The notes under the pieces: generated by a model
Database searches by the model: none
The model's input: only the letters and a program-made list of their open reading frames with translations
Told to the model about the DNA's origin: nothing
In this document: one piece after another, positions 52,635 through 60,665 of the stretch
Layout of the letters: each line of letters opens with the position of its first letter
How positions within the stretch are numbered: position 1 is the first letter of the stretch
From: CAWCDJ01 sp963836015
GTDB taxonomy: Bacteria; Acidobacteriota; Terriglobia; Bryobacterales; Bryobacteraceae
DNA length: 64,000 nucleotides
Direction: 5' to 3'
NCBI GenBank assembly: GCA_963836015.1
Contig: CAWIIF010000004.1
Span: forward strand, 558,001 to 622,000
Made by a program: the position numbers and the translations under genes

Positions 52635-54404
52635 TCAGAAGTGTTTCGCCGGGCGCGAATCGAAACCTTGGGACGGCACTACCCCGGATTGCTCGTTGAT
52701 TGTGACGAGCTGGTCGGCTGCGACCTTCGCGAACGATTGTCGCTGACCGCTCGGCCATCGAACCTCCAGGCTGACGCTGTCCACATCGCCCAGACCGAAG
52801 TGCAGCCGCCGGTCGTTCGTCGAAAGGTAGCTCGACTGCGCCAACACCTCTTGCGCCTGCATCAGGCCGCCATACTTCACTGTGACCCGCGCACCAATGG
52901 CACTGCGGTTCGACTTGACCCCTATCAACTTGACCTTAATCCAATGCGCATGCCCCGTGACGTCGTTGCGCAACAGAGAGGGCGGCTCGTTCAGGTTGAC
53001 GATCAAGATATCAAGATCGCCATCGTTGTCGAAATCGCCGAAAGCGCACCCGCGGCTGGAGTGCGGCGCCACCATGCCCGGGCCGGCCTCGGCAAAGAGT
53101 TCTTCAAAGCGCCCGTTTCCCAGGTTGCGGAAAAGAACGGGCGGCGTATGGTACGGGTACTGCGGCAGCTTCTTTTCCACCTCCGGATACACGCTTCCCG
53201 TCACCCAGAAAAGGTCCGGCTGTCCGTTGTTGTCCAGGTCGACAATCCCGGCTCCCCAACTGACAAAGCGCGTCTCCACTCCAAGCCCGCTCCGAATGGT
53301 TACATCTGTGAAGCCTGATTTCCGTTGGTTTGCGTACAAGGCAGGTGTGTCTTCAGTGAAGTGCGTCTTCAGGATGTCCAATTGGCCATCGAGGTTGAAG
53401 TCTCCGATTCCCAGCCCCATCCCGGCTTGCTCCTGCCCGTCTTCGTTCAAGGCCACGCCCATTTCCAGGCCGCATTCCGTGAAGGTGCCGTCGTGATTGT
53501 TCCGGAATAGGAGACTGGGGGTGGAATCGCATGCCACGTAGATATCCGGCCACCCGTCATCGTTAAAGTCCGCCGCCACGGCAGTCAGTCCGTATGTGCC
53601 GCCCGCGGCCGTGATTCCCGCATGCGCACTGACGTCTGTGAACGTGCCGTCCCCATTGTTGTGATACAGCGAGTGTGTATCCGTGGGCAGCCCGCGGGGG
53701 CCGCAGTTCACCAGCACGCCTTTGAAGTTGCACTCCGGAGCACGTCCGGCTGCCGGTATTTTCTTGGGATCGAATCGCATGTAACGTGAAACGAACAGGT
53801 CCAGCTTCCCATCCCGGTCATAATCCACGAAGGTGCAGCCAGTGCTCCAGCGAACCTCGTCGCCCTCGAGGCCCGCGGCCTTGGTCACATCCGTGAACGT
53901 GCCATCGCCGTTATTGCGGTAAAGGACGTTGCGCCCCCAGTAGGTCACGAACAGGTCCTCGAAGCCGTCGTTGTTATAGTCTCCCACCGTTACACCGCAG
54001 GCCCAGCCGGTCCGTGTCAGGCCGGCCTTCTCCGTTACATCGGTAAACGTGCCGTCGCGATTGTTGCGATAAAGCCGGTTCGTCGCGCCGCTTGGGGCGT
54101 CTTCCCACCGGGTGCCGGACAGCAGAAAGATATCGAGCCATCCGTCGTTGTCATAATCGAGGAGCGCGGCGCCGCAGCCAATGGCCTCCACGATGTAATC
54201 ATTCCGCTCCACGCCGCCATAAATGACCGGCGCGGAAAGCCCGGCATTGCCGGCCACATCGGTCAACGATGCATGAAACGGCAGTCCGGACGACTTCGCT
54301 CGCGGCGTCGGCCTCACGCCCCGCGTGGACATCTGTCCTCGCCCCAACAGGGGAGCGGCCAGGAGAGTCATGCAACCTCGACGGGTCAGGCGATGGGTCT
54401 TCAT
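52635..54404 (-). CDS. CRTAC1-type FG-GAP/VCBS repeat protein with C-terminal ASPIC/UnbV domain
   Basis: A 589-residue exported protein with a Tat-like leader (LTRRGCMTLLAAPLLG). Seven calcium-binding repeats of the form DxDxDGxxD are spread over the protein (DYDNDGWLDIF, DYNNDGFEDLF, DYDRDGKLDLF, DFNDDGWPDIY, DFNLDGQLDIL, DLDNNGQPDLF, DFDNDGDLDIL), forming a beta-propeller. The C-terminal 100 residues match ASPIC/UnbV (RSAIGARVTVKYGG, LSTNDRRLHFGLG, VEVRWPSGQ-type). The family is secreted and probably mediates calcium-dependent binding; no enzyme activity is known. It sits 255 bp downstream-wise of TBDR3's start region, and diverges from the TPR protein at 54485, with which such proteins often travel in Acidobacteria. 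Confidence 0.92.
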   Translation of the reverse strand: MKTHRLTRRGCMTLLAAPLLGRGQMSTRGVRPTPRAKSSGLPFHASLTDVAGNAGLSAPVIYGGVERNDYIVEAIGCGAALLDYDNDGWLDIFLLSGTRWEDAPSGATNRLYRNNRDGTFTDVTEKAGLTRTGWACGVTVGDYNNDGFEDLFVTYWGRNVLYRNNGDGTFTDVTKAAGLEGDEVRWSTGCTFVDYDRDGKLDLFVSRYMRFDPKKIPAAGRAPECNFKGVLVNCGPRGLPTDTHSLYHNNGDGTFTDVSAHAGITAAGGTYGLTAVAADFNDDGWPDIYVACDSTPSLLFRNNHDGTFTECGLEMGVALNEDGQEQAGMGLGIGDFNLDGQLDILKTHFTEDTPALYANQRKSGFTDVTIRSGLGVETRFVSWGAGIVDLDNNGQPDLFWVTGSVYPEVEKKLPQYPYHTPPVLFRNLGNGRFEELFAEAGPGMVAPHSSRGCAFGDFDNDGDLDILIVNLNEPPSLLRNDVTGHAHWIKVKLIGVKSNRSAIGARVTVKYGGLMQAQEVLAQSSYLSTNDRRLHFGLGDVDSVSLEVRWPSGQRQSFAKVAADQLVTINEQSGVVPSQGFDSRPAKHF

Positions 54405-54484
54405 AGGTCGACTGAAGTGAATCGTAGTATACAGCAGACCGGCGATCGGGCCTCGGCGGATGGGCTATTCTCCTAAGGAGGGAG

Positions 54485-55988
54485 GTGCGGGATCCCACGA
54501 TTTGCCCGATTCGCAGTGCTCGGTGTGGTCTGGATGGTGTGCACCGCCTCGCCCGTGTATACAGCCAGCGACGATGATACCGTGCGGTCGATCTCTGCCG
54601 CTCTGCGCGGGAAACATTTTCAGGAGGCGTTGGACCTGGCTCTGACCGCTCGCCGGACATCGCCGAAAGACGTCCGTATCCTCGTCCTTGAGGGGATGGC
54701 ATTGACCGGCCTGCGGCGGGATTCCGAGGCGCTCGCGGTGTTCAGGGCTGCGATGAAGGACTCTCCGGATTACGTCCCAGCGATCGAGGCCGCCGCGGAA
54801 ATCGAATACCGGCAGGGCAGCCCCGAGGCAGCGGCTCACTTACAACGCCTGCTCGCCTTGCGGCCGGAAGAGCAAACCGCCCACGCGATGCTGGGCGCCT
54901 TGGCATGGAAGCGGTCCGACTGCGCCGCTGCTGTGCAACACTTCGGCCAGGCCAGGACGGCGATTCTCGCCCAGCCCGATGCGCTCCGCGAGTTCGGCGC
55001 CTGCCTGTTGAAGATGAAGCAGCCGGAAGAAGCGGCGGGCGTTTTCCGGCAGTTGATTTCCCTCCAGCCAGAGGACCGCTCCGCCCGCTATTCACTGGCA
55101 GTGTCACTGATGGACGCGGCCCGCTCCCGCGATGCGATTGGCGCACTCCAACCCCTGGCCGAGGCAAAGAATCCGGATCCTATCGCGCTCGAACTGATGT
55201 CCGCTGCGCACGAGGCTCTGGGAGAAACACCACAGGCCGTTGCTCTTCTTCGCCAGGCCGTGCTCCTCGATCCGCGCAACGTGAACCTGTACCTGGATTT
55301 TGCCTCCCTATCCTTCACGCATCAGTCCTTTCAGGTAGGTATCGACATGATCAACGCCGGTCTCACCCAGTTGCCGGATTCCGGAGCGCTGTATCTCGCA
55401 CGCGGAGTGTTGTATGTCCAAACCGCCGAGTACGGCAAGGCGGATGCCGACTTCGCCAAGGCTGAACAACTCGATCCAGACCGGGCGCTCGGTTCGGTGG
55501 CCCGCGGCCTGTCGCAGATTCAGCAGAACAATCTCGATCAGGCGCTGGTGACCATCCGGGCGCAGTTGAAGGTCAACTCCAGGGACCCATTCCTCCACTA
55601 CGTGTTAGCGGAACTCCTGAGCCGGAAAGGTGCGCAAGCCGGCAGCCCCGAGTTTCGCGAGGCCGTGGATGCGGCCGCCGAAGCGGTCCGTCTGAAACCC
55701 GACTTCGTCCTCGCGCGCGACGTCCTGAGCCGTCTCTATCTGCAAGCCGGTCAGGTGGATCAGGCCATCCGGCAGTGCCGCCTCGCCTTGCGCGACGATC
55801 CTTCCGACGAAATGGCGCTCTACCGGCTGATCCGGGCGCTTCAATCGAGCGGCCGCATGGAAGCAGAGTCGGAGGTCCCCGCCCTTCTGAAGCGGTTCAA
55901 CTCAGTGCGCCGGGAAGCACAGGAGCGCCAGGCGCAGGAGAGCAAGTACCGGCTGGTGGAAGGCGCTCCCGCGGCCGCGCGCCAGTAA
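54485..55988 (+). CDS. Secreted TPR protein with disrupted or non-standard start
   Basis: About 490-500 residues, nearly all TPR-like repeats (KHFQEALDLALTARRTSP, LDQALVTIRAQLKV, AGQVDQAIRQCRLALRDDP). The reading frame holding the repeats contains a complete signal peptide (RFARFAVLGVVWMVCTASPVYTA) but no ATG/GTG/TTG ahead of it; the first standard start, GTG at 54516, lies inside the hydrophobic core. A strong AAGGAGG (54475-54481) stands before a GTG at 54485 in another frame; loss of one G in the GGG at 54489-54491 would join that GTG to the signal peptide. I list 54485 as the probable original start and 54516 as the intact-frame start. Divergent from the CRTAC1 gene. Confidence 0.7.
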
Positions 55989-55989
55989 G

Positions 55990-58038
55990 TTACGACACTC
56001 GCCAATACACCGAATAACGCCGGTCAAACAGGCTGTTGAGCGGAACCAGTGTCACGTTCTTCTTTTGGCCGGTCGTGCGAAATGCCAGGGGCGGTCCAGC
56101 CGGCTGGATCCAGGCATCCGGATCCGCGCCCGAGGCCCGGAATGTCGGGATTTCGATCTCCGGAACAGGTGGCGCCGTACTCGGCGGTCCGAGCGGCGAA
56201 CCGAATTGCACTGCGTTCGGCGCCCCGACCCGCAGGTTGGGCCCGATAATGTGCGCATCCGTCAGCCCCTCTCCACCGAGATCCCCGGCGAGCACCAGCG
56301 GTCCGTAAAGGAATGCCTGCGTGGCCGGATCGTCGGGCATCGCCTGCGCATGCAGGTGCATCGGAAGCTCCAGTTCGATCCGGTCTCCCGCTTTCCAGGC
56401 GCGTTTCAACGCGAGGTAGCTGCCGGGTGCCGCCGAGGCGTCGGTTGCCTTGCTGTTGACGCTAACCGCCGGAGCAGTCCGGAGCCATCCCGGAATTCGC
56501 AGCCGGATTGCCATCTCGCCCGGGCGCGCCGCAGTCACCGTCAGGGCGGTTGTCTGGGATGCGGGATACTTCGTCTCCTGCCGGAGTCTGAAGCCTCTCT
56601 CCGCCCAATCCAATTCCGAGGGAACGAACAGGTTGACGTATAGTCCCTCGCTGTCGCGCCAGTAGATGCTGTCGTTGAGCTTCGAGTATTCTTCGATACC
56701 CGAGCCGGTGCAGCACCAGAATGTCTGATCTTCCGTGCCAAACGTCTTCCAGACGCCAGGCGCCAGAGAGAGGTAGTACTGCGTATTCCCCGTCTTAGGG
56801 CGGATGGTCCCTATCCGGTGGTTGAGGAGTAGGTGCTCGTAATAGTCGAAGTAACTCGGATTCGGATCCCAACCGTACAAGTGCCGGGCCAGCTTGAGCA
56901 TGTTATACGCACAGCAGCACTCGGCCGTATTCACGCTCAGCTTGAGTTCAGCGGCAAGCCGGCGCGGCGGAGCCAGCCAAGCCTCGGCGTTGCTGGTGCC
57001 GCCCGTCACATAGGTACGGGCTGTGGCCACTTCATCGAAGAAATAGCAGGCCACGTCGTGGAAACGCATGTCCCCCGAGAGGTCATACCGGCGCGCCGAC
57101 GCAATCACCTGCGGTATGTGGGTGTTCGCGTGAAGCCCTCGCAACTCGTCACGGCGCGCGGCCAGCGGATTCAGAAAGCTCCGTTTCTGAAACCGGTCGC
57201 CCGTCACTGCCCAACGATCGTTATTCGTTACGGCTGCGAGACGGTACAGTGTCTCGGCGATTCCGCCGAACTCGATCGTGAGGATCTGCTGCATGTGCTG
57301 GTCCGTCTTGGGGGTTGTCCATTCATCCGCCCACGCGGCCATGCCTTCCAGAACGTGAAGAGCCTGTTGATTGCCGGTCAGGCTGTACATGTCGAACATG
57401 CCGGCCATGATTTTGTGGATGGTGTAGAAGGGCGCCCAAACGCGCTCTCCTTTTTCCAGGCGATCCCACCAGGTAGTGGGGAAGGCGCTCAGATACTTGC
57501 CTCCGAGTCTCTGCTGGCACTTGGCCATTTCGGCGACCATGTAGTCGCCCTTCGCCCTGGCGGCCTCGTCACCGCCGGCGGCCAGGTGGGCGCTCGCTGA
57601 GAGAAAGTGGCCGGCAAAGTGACCGCGCAGTTCGCTCGACCGCTGGCCGTTTTCCGGCTGCTCCCATCCGCCGAGCGGCTTCGCCGGTCCTAGCGGCAGA
57701 CCTGCATTGGCACGAAACGTATAGAGCAGCCGGTCGGCTTCGAGCCGCGCCATATAGCCGCGATTCCACTCCTGAGCGTCGTGGTACACGCTATCGGGCA
57801 GCAGGCGGACTGCCGCCATCGGGAACGGCTCTGCCTTGGGCGTAACAATCTTCCGCGCGAATTCGAGCGGTCCTTCGAAGGCCGGGGTGTCAGGCGCGAG
57901 CGGCCGCTGGAAATTTCCCGGAGCCGGGGGAGCCGGGCGCTGCTGCCCTTCCGCCGCTGAGACGGCTGGTCCGCTGGCGGCCAGCAGCGCAGCGAATGTC
58001 CGGCGGCTCAGTTGGCCGGAGTTGCCTGTCCCGCTCAT
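55990..58038 (-). CDS. GH127-like beta-L-arabinofuranosidase (DUF1680), Tat-exported, copy A
   Basis: A 682-residue enzyme with a Tat leader (LSRRTFAALLAASGPAVSA). The (alpha/alpha)6 barrel carries the zinc-thiolate site seen in GH127: Glu373-Cys374-Cys375-Cys376 in TAECCCAYN and Cys442-Cys443 in FWCCTGSG. In this family a zinc-bound cysteine is the nucleophile that attacks beta-L-arabinofuranosides. The C-terminus is a beta-sandwich region. GGAGGGTAAGGGG precedes the start at 58038. It is 26 bp from copy B on the same strand; the proteins are clearly diverged, so they probably act on different linkages. Together with GH51 and GH39 it supports arabinose-rich glycan use. The convergent TPR gene stops one base away. 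Confidence 0.9.
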   Translation of the reverse strand: MSGTGNSGQLSRRTFAALLAASGPAVSAAEGQQRPAPPAPGNFQRPLAPDTPAFEGPLEFARKIVTPKAEPFPMAAVRLLPDSVYHDAQEWNRGYMARLEADRLLYTFRANAGLPLGPAKPLGGWEQPENGQRSSELRGHFAGHFLSASAHLAAGGDEAARAKGDYMVAEMAKCQQRLGGKYLSAFPTTWWDRLEKGERVWAPFYTIHKIMAGMFDMYSLTGNQQALHVLEGMAAWADEWTTPKTDQHMQQILTIEFGGIAETLYRLAAVTNNDRWAVTGDRFQKRSFLNPLAARRDELRGLHANTHIPQVIASARRYDLSGDMRFHDVACYFFDEVATARTYVTGGTSNAEAWLAPPRRLAAELKLSVNTAECCCAYNMLKLARHLYGWDPNPSYFDYYEHLLLNHRIGTIRPKTGNTQYYLSLAPGVWKTFGTEDQTFWCCTGSGIEEYSKLNDSIYWRDSEGLYVNLFVPSELDWAERGFRLRQETKYPASQTTALTVTAARPGEMAIRLRIPGWLRTAPAVSVNSKATDASAAPGSYLALKRAWKAGDRIELELPMHLHAQAMPDDPATQAFLYGPLVLAGDLGGEGLTDAHIIGPNLRVGAPNAVQFGSPLGPPSTAPPVPEIEIPTFRASGADPDAWIQPAGPPLAFRTTGQKKNVTLVPLNSLFDRRYSVYWRVS

Positions 58039-58064
58039 CCCCTTACCCTCCCGTCATGATTCCA

Positions 58065-60491
58065 TCACGCCTTCCGAATCCAGACCACCGACGTGGGCGG
58101 ACGCTGGGCCGGGCGTACCGCACCATCGGCCCCTAACGGCAATGCCCCTTCGAGCGGCAGCTCCTTATCGCGGTTGGTGCGCGCATAATTGGGGATCGCC
58201 ACCAGCGGGCTGCCATCGGCGAACTTCCCTTTGATGACCATGACTCCGCCTAACAGGTCGCCTCTCCACTCGGCGGTAAGCGGAGAATCCGGGCTCAGGA
58301 CCTTGTCGATGTCCTCGTCTACGCGCTCGATGTTGTAAACCAGCGGGCCGTATCGCAGGGCCACTTTGTTACGCGTGGCCTGCACCTTCTCGCTGGCGTA
58401 TATCCGCTGGACCTTCATAGGCATCACGACGTCGACTCGATCGCCCGCCGTCCAGGCTCGCGTGATCACGGCATAGCCCTTTTCGATCACGGGCTTCACC
58501 TTACGGCCGTTCACCGCGATCGACGTGATGCCGTCAGCGTCGGGCGTGGAGCGGTAAAGGTTGCTGACGCCGCGGTTCGGCACCCGGATCCGTACGCTGA
58601 ACTCCGCGGCCTTCTTCGGGTTCACCGTCAGCGAAAGTTTTCCGCTCCACGGATAGTCGGTGGCCTGCACCATCTCGACATCCGTTCCAGCCACGTTCTC
58701 CAGCGTGATGGTGCTGCCCACGAAAAGGTTGACGTACACGCCCTCGGCGCTCTTGGCATACACCCAGGTCGGCATCATCAGCAGGGTGCGGGGAATATTA
58801 CCCACGCAGCACGGGCAGGTATGCCACGGCGCGCGTCCTACGTTGGCATCCAACGGGTTCGTGTAGTAGAAATTCCTGCCCGCCAGGTCCGTGCTGCCCA
58901 GCAGCGCGTTGTACATCGTCTGTTCGTACAGGTCGGCGTACTTCGCGTCGTGGTACGCCAGGTTCATCTTCCATTGGAAGAAAATCTCGCCGCAACTCGA
59001 GCACGATTCGCAATAGGCCGCGTTTCTCAGCGAGTAGTTCGGACCGAAGCCCTCGGAGGTCTCGCCGCTGCCCACTCCGCCGGTCACATAGTATTTCCTG
59101 TTGACCATGTTGTCCCAGAGCGATTTGACCGCGCTCTGGTAATCGGGGTCGTGCGTTTCCACCGCCACGTCCGCCATCCCCGAGTAGTTGTACATGGCGC
59201 GCACGGCGTGCCCCACCGCCTCGTACTGCTGGATTACCGGCAGGTGACTCTGATCGTATTCCTGCCGCTCGCGATCGCTGCGCGCCGAGTTGTAGCGATT
59301 GTCCAGCAGGAACTTCGCGAGCTCGACGTACTTCGTGCCTTTGCCGCCCCCCTCCATATCGTTGACAAAGCGGCCGAACCGCACCAGCGCCTGCTCCATC
59401 TCCTGGTGTCCGTCGTACCATGCCTTCTTGGGAGGCGGGCCCAGGTTGGCGCACCAGCAGTCCGCCAGTTTCTTCGCCGCGTTGTACAGCCGGGCGTCTC
59501 GCTTGCCGGTCATCAGGTAGTGGTTGATGGCCGATTCCAGAAAGTAGCCCGCGGTGTATCCTTCGTGGTCTCCGCGCCGTTCCCAGTGCGCGAACGGGCC
59601 GGGATCGATCTTGCCCCGCGCGTCTACCCGCGGCAGCGTGAATGCTGTTTGCAGATATCCGTCGGGCTCCTGCGCGGCGAGTATCTTGGGAATCCAGTCT
59701 TCCAATGTGGCTCGCATCTTTTCGTGCGCCTGGATGATCTCCGGGTCCCCCTGCGGGTCGATCATCAGGGCGATGCTCATCGCCTCCACTGTCTGGTGCA
59801 CCCAGGCGTTGGAAAACACGTATCCCTTGTGCGCCCCATGCGGCTCGCCCCGCAGCGCCTTCCCGGCTTCGACGAAATTGTCGATTCCTCCGGGTCCCTG
59901 CGTCAGGTCGGTGCGGTTGATCTGGTCGATGCAGTGCGGAATCCAGCTCACCATCAGCGACTTCGCGCGCGCGCTCCACAACGGACTGTCGATTTTGAAG
60001 TTCTTCGTGTAGACCGCATCGAGCTGCTTCGCCGGAGGCGGCGTCTCCACCGACACGTTCAGCGTGGAGGACTCCTTGGATTGGCCGTTGTCCACCGTCA
60101 GCCGCAGCACGTACGCCCCCGGAGTCGAGAACGTCGCAGTTGTGATCAGCGCCTTCGCGTCGGCGAATGCGACCTCGCCAGGTCCGGAATCTTTGGACCA
60201 CATCGACGTGATTGGAGGCCCTGCCGGCGCGGAAGGACGCGGCTCTTGCGGCCGGCGATTCTGGTTCGACTGCGGAGGATCTCCATACCCCGCCCATCCT
60301 CTTAGATAGGTCTTCCCCGGCAATATGGTTACCCGGTCGATGCCCGCAAGGCCCTTCAACCCGGTCCCGGCCGCCGAGGCACAGGAGAGGATCCCACTTT
60401 GGATCAGCGGAGTCATCACCACCGATCCCACCGCCGCCTTACCGGTCCGCCCGAGCATTTGCCGGCGGGATAAATTCGTATCGCTCTTCAC
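58065..60491 (-). CDS. GH127-like beta-L-arabinofuranosidase (DUF1680), Tat-exported, copy B with N-terminal Ig/PKD-like domain
   Basis: An 808-residue enzyme; numbering here is from an ATG at 60506 that would add five residues. A Tat leader (LSRRQMLGRTGKAAVG) is followed by an Ig/PKD-like domain (about 58-155, ending AYVLRLTVDNGQSK...LNVSVE) and the (alpha/alpha)6 barrel. The zinc-thiolate site is Glu500-x-Cys502 in CESCSSCG and Cys566-Cys567 in CPCCVGN, the same spacing type as HypBA1. I prefer the GTG at 60491 because GGAGGTG lies six bases upstream, while the ATG at 60506 directly abuts a palindrome and has no ribosome-binding site. It is the first gene of the GH127 pair; a promoter and operator-like palindrome lie just upstream. 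Confidence 0.9.
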   Translation of the reverse strand: MKSDTNLSRRQMLGRTGKAAVGSVVMTPLIQSGILSCASAAGTGLKGLAGIDRVTILPGKTYLRGWAGYGDPPQSNQNRRPQEPRPSAPAGPPITSMWSKDSGPGEVAFADAKALITTATFSTPGAYVLRLTVDNGQSKESSTLNVSVETPPPAKQLDAVYTKNFKIDSPLWSARAKSLMVSWIPHCIDQINRTDLTQGPGGIDNFVEAGKALRGEPHGAHKGYVFSNAWVHQTVEAMSIALMIDPQGDPEIIQAHEKMRATLEDWIPKILAAQEPDGYLQTAFTLPRVDARGKIDPGPFAHWERRGDHEGYTAGYFLESAINHYLMTGKRDARLYNAAKKLADCWCANLGPPPKKAWYDGHQEMEQALVRFGRFVNDMEGGGKGTKYVELAKFLLDNRYNSARSDRERQEYDQSHLPVIQQYEAVGHAVRAMYNYSGMADVAVETHDPDYQSAVKSLWDNMVNRKYYVTGGVGSGETSEGFGPNYSLRNAAYCESCSSCGEIFFQWKMNLAYHDAKYADLYEQTMYNALLGSTDLAGRNFYYTNPLDANVGRAPWHTCPCCVGNIPRTLLMMPTWVYAKSAEGVYVNLFVGSTITLENVAGTDVEMVQATDYPWSGKLSLTVNPKKAAEFSVRIRVPNRGVSNLYRSTPDADGITSIAVNGRKVKPVIEKGYAVITRAWTAGDRVDVVMPMKVQRIYASEKVQATRNKVALRYGPLVYNIERVDEDIDKVLSPDSPLTAEWRGDLLGGVMVIKGKFADGSPLVAIPNYARTNRDKELPLEGALPLGADGAVRPAQRPPTSVVWIRKA

Positions 60492-60506
60492 GGGGAGCAC
60501 CTCCAT

Positions 60507-60522
60507 CCGAATCTAGATTCGG
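60507..60522. promoter_or_regulatory. Perfect 16-bp palindrome at the predicted transcription start of the GH127 pair
   Basis: CCGAATCTAGATTCGG is a perfect inverted repeat with no spacer. It covers the predicted +1 site of the promoter at 60530-60558 and lies 15 bp before the preferred GTG start, a classic repressor-operator position. Confidence 0.6.
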
Positions 60523-60529
60523 CGCCCCC

Positions 60530-60558
60530 ATTCTCCCGCACGTTTCTCCCGATTTCAA
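60530..60558 (-). promoter_or_regulatory. Candidate promoter of the GH127 pair
   Basis: On the minus strand TTGAAA (60558-60553) and GAGAAT (60535-60530) are 17 bp apart. The -35 has five of six consensus bases, the -10 four of six. Transcription would begin near 60523, at the edge of the palindrome. Confidence 0.5.
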
Positions 60559-60665
60559 GTAATCGCTTACAGGCATTTTCGAGCACGATGCGCAAGCCGC
60601 TGCCGCTGTTATGTTTGCGCACCGCATTCATTCATGGCGAATCGTCGATCGGGACCGCTGGCAAA

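Noticed and set aside
58821..60305. Plus-strand open frame of about 490 residues
   Set aside because: Antisense of GH127 copy B, composition typical of high-GC shadow frames.
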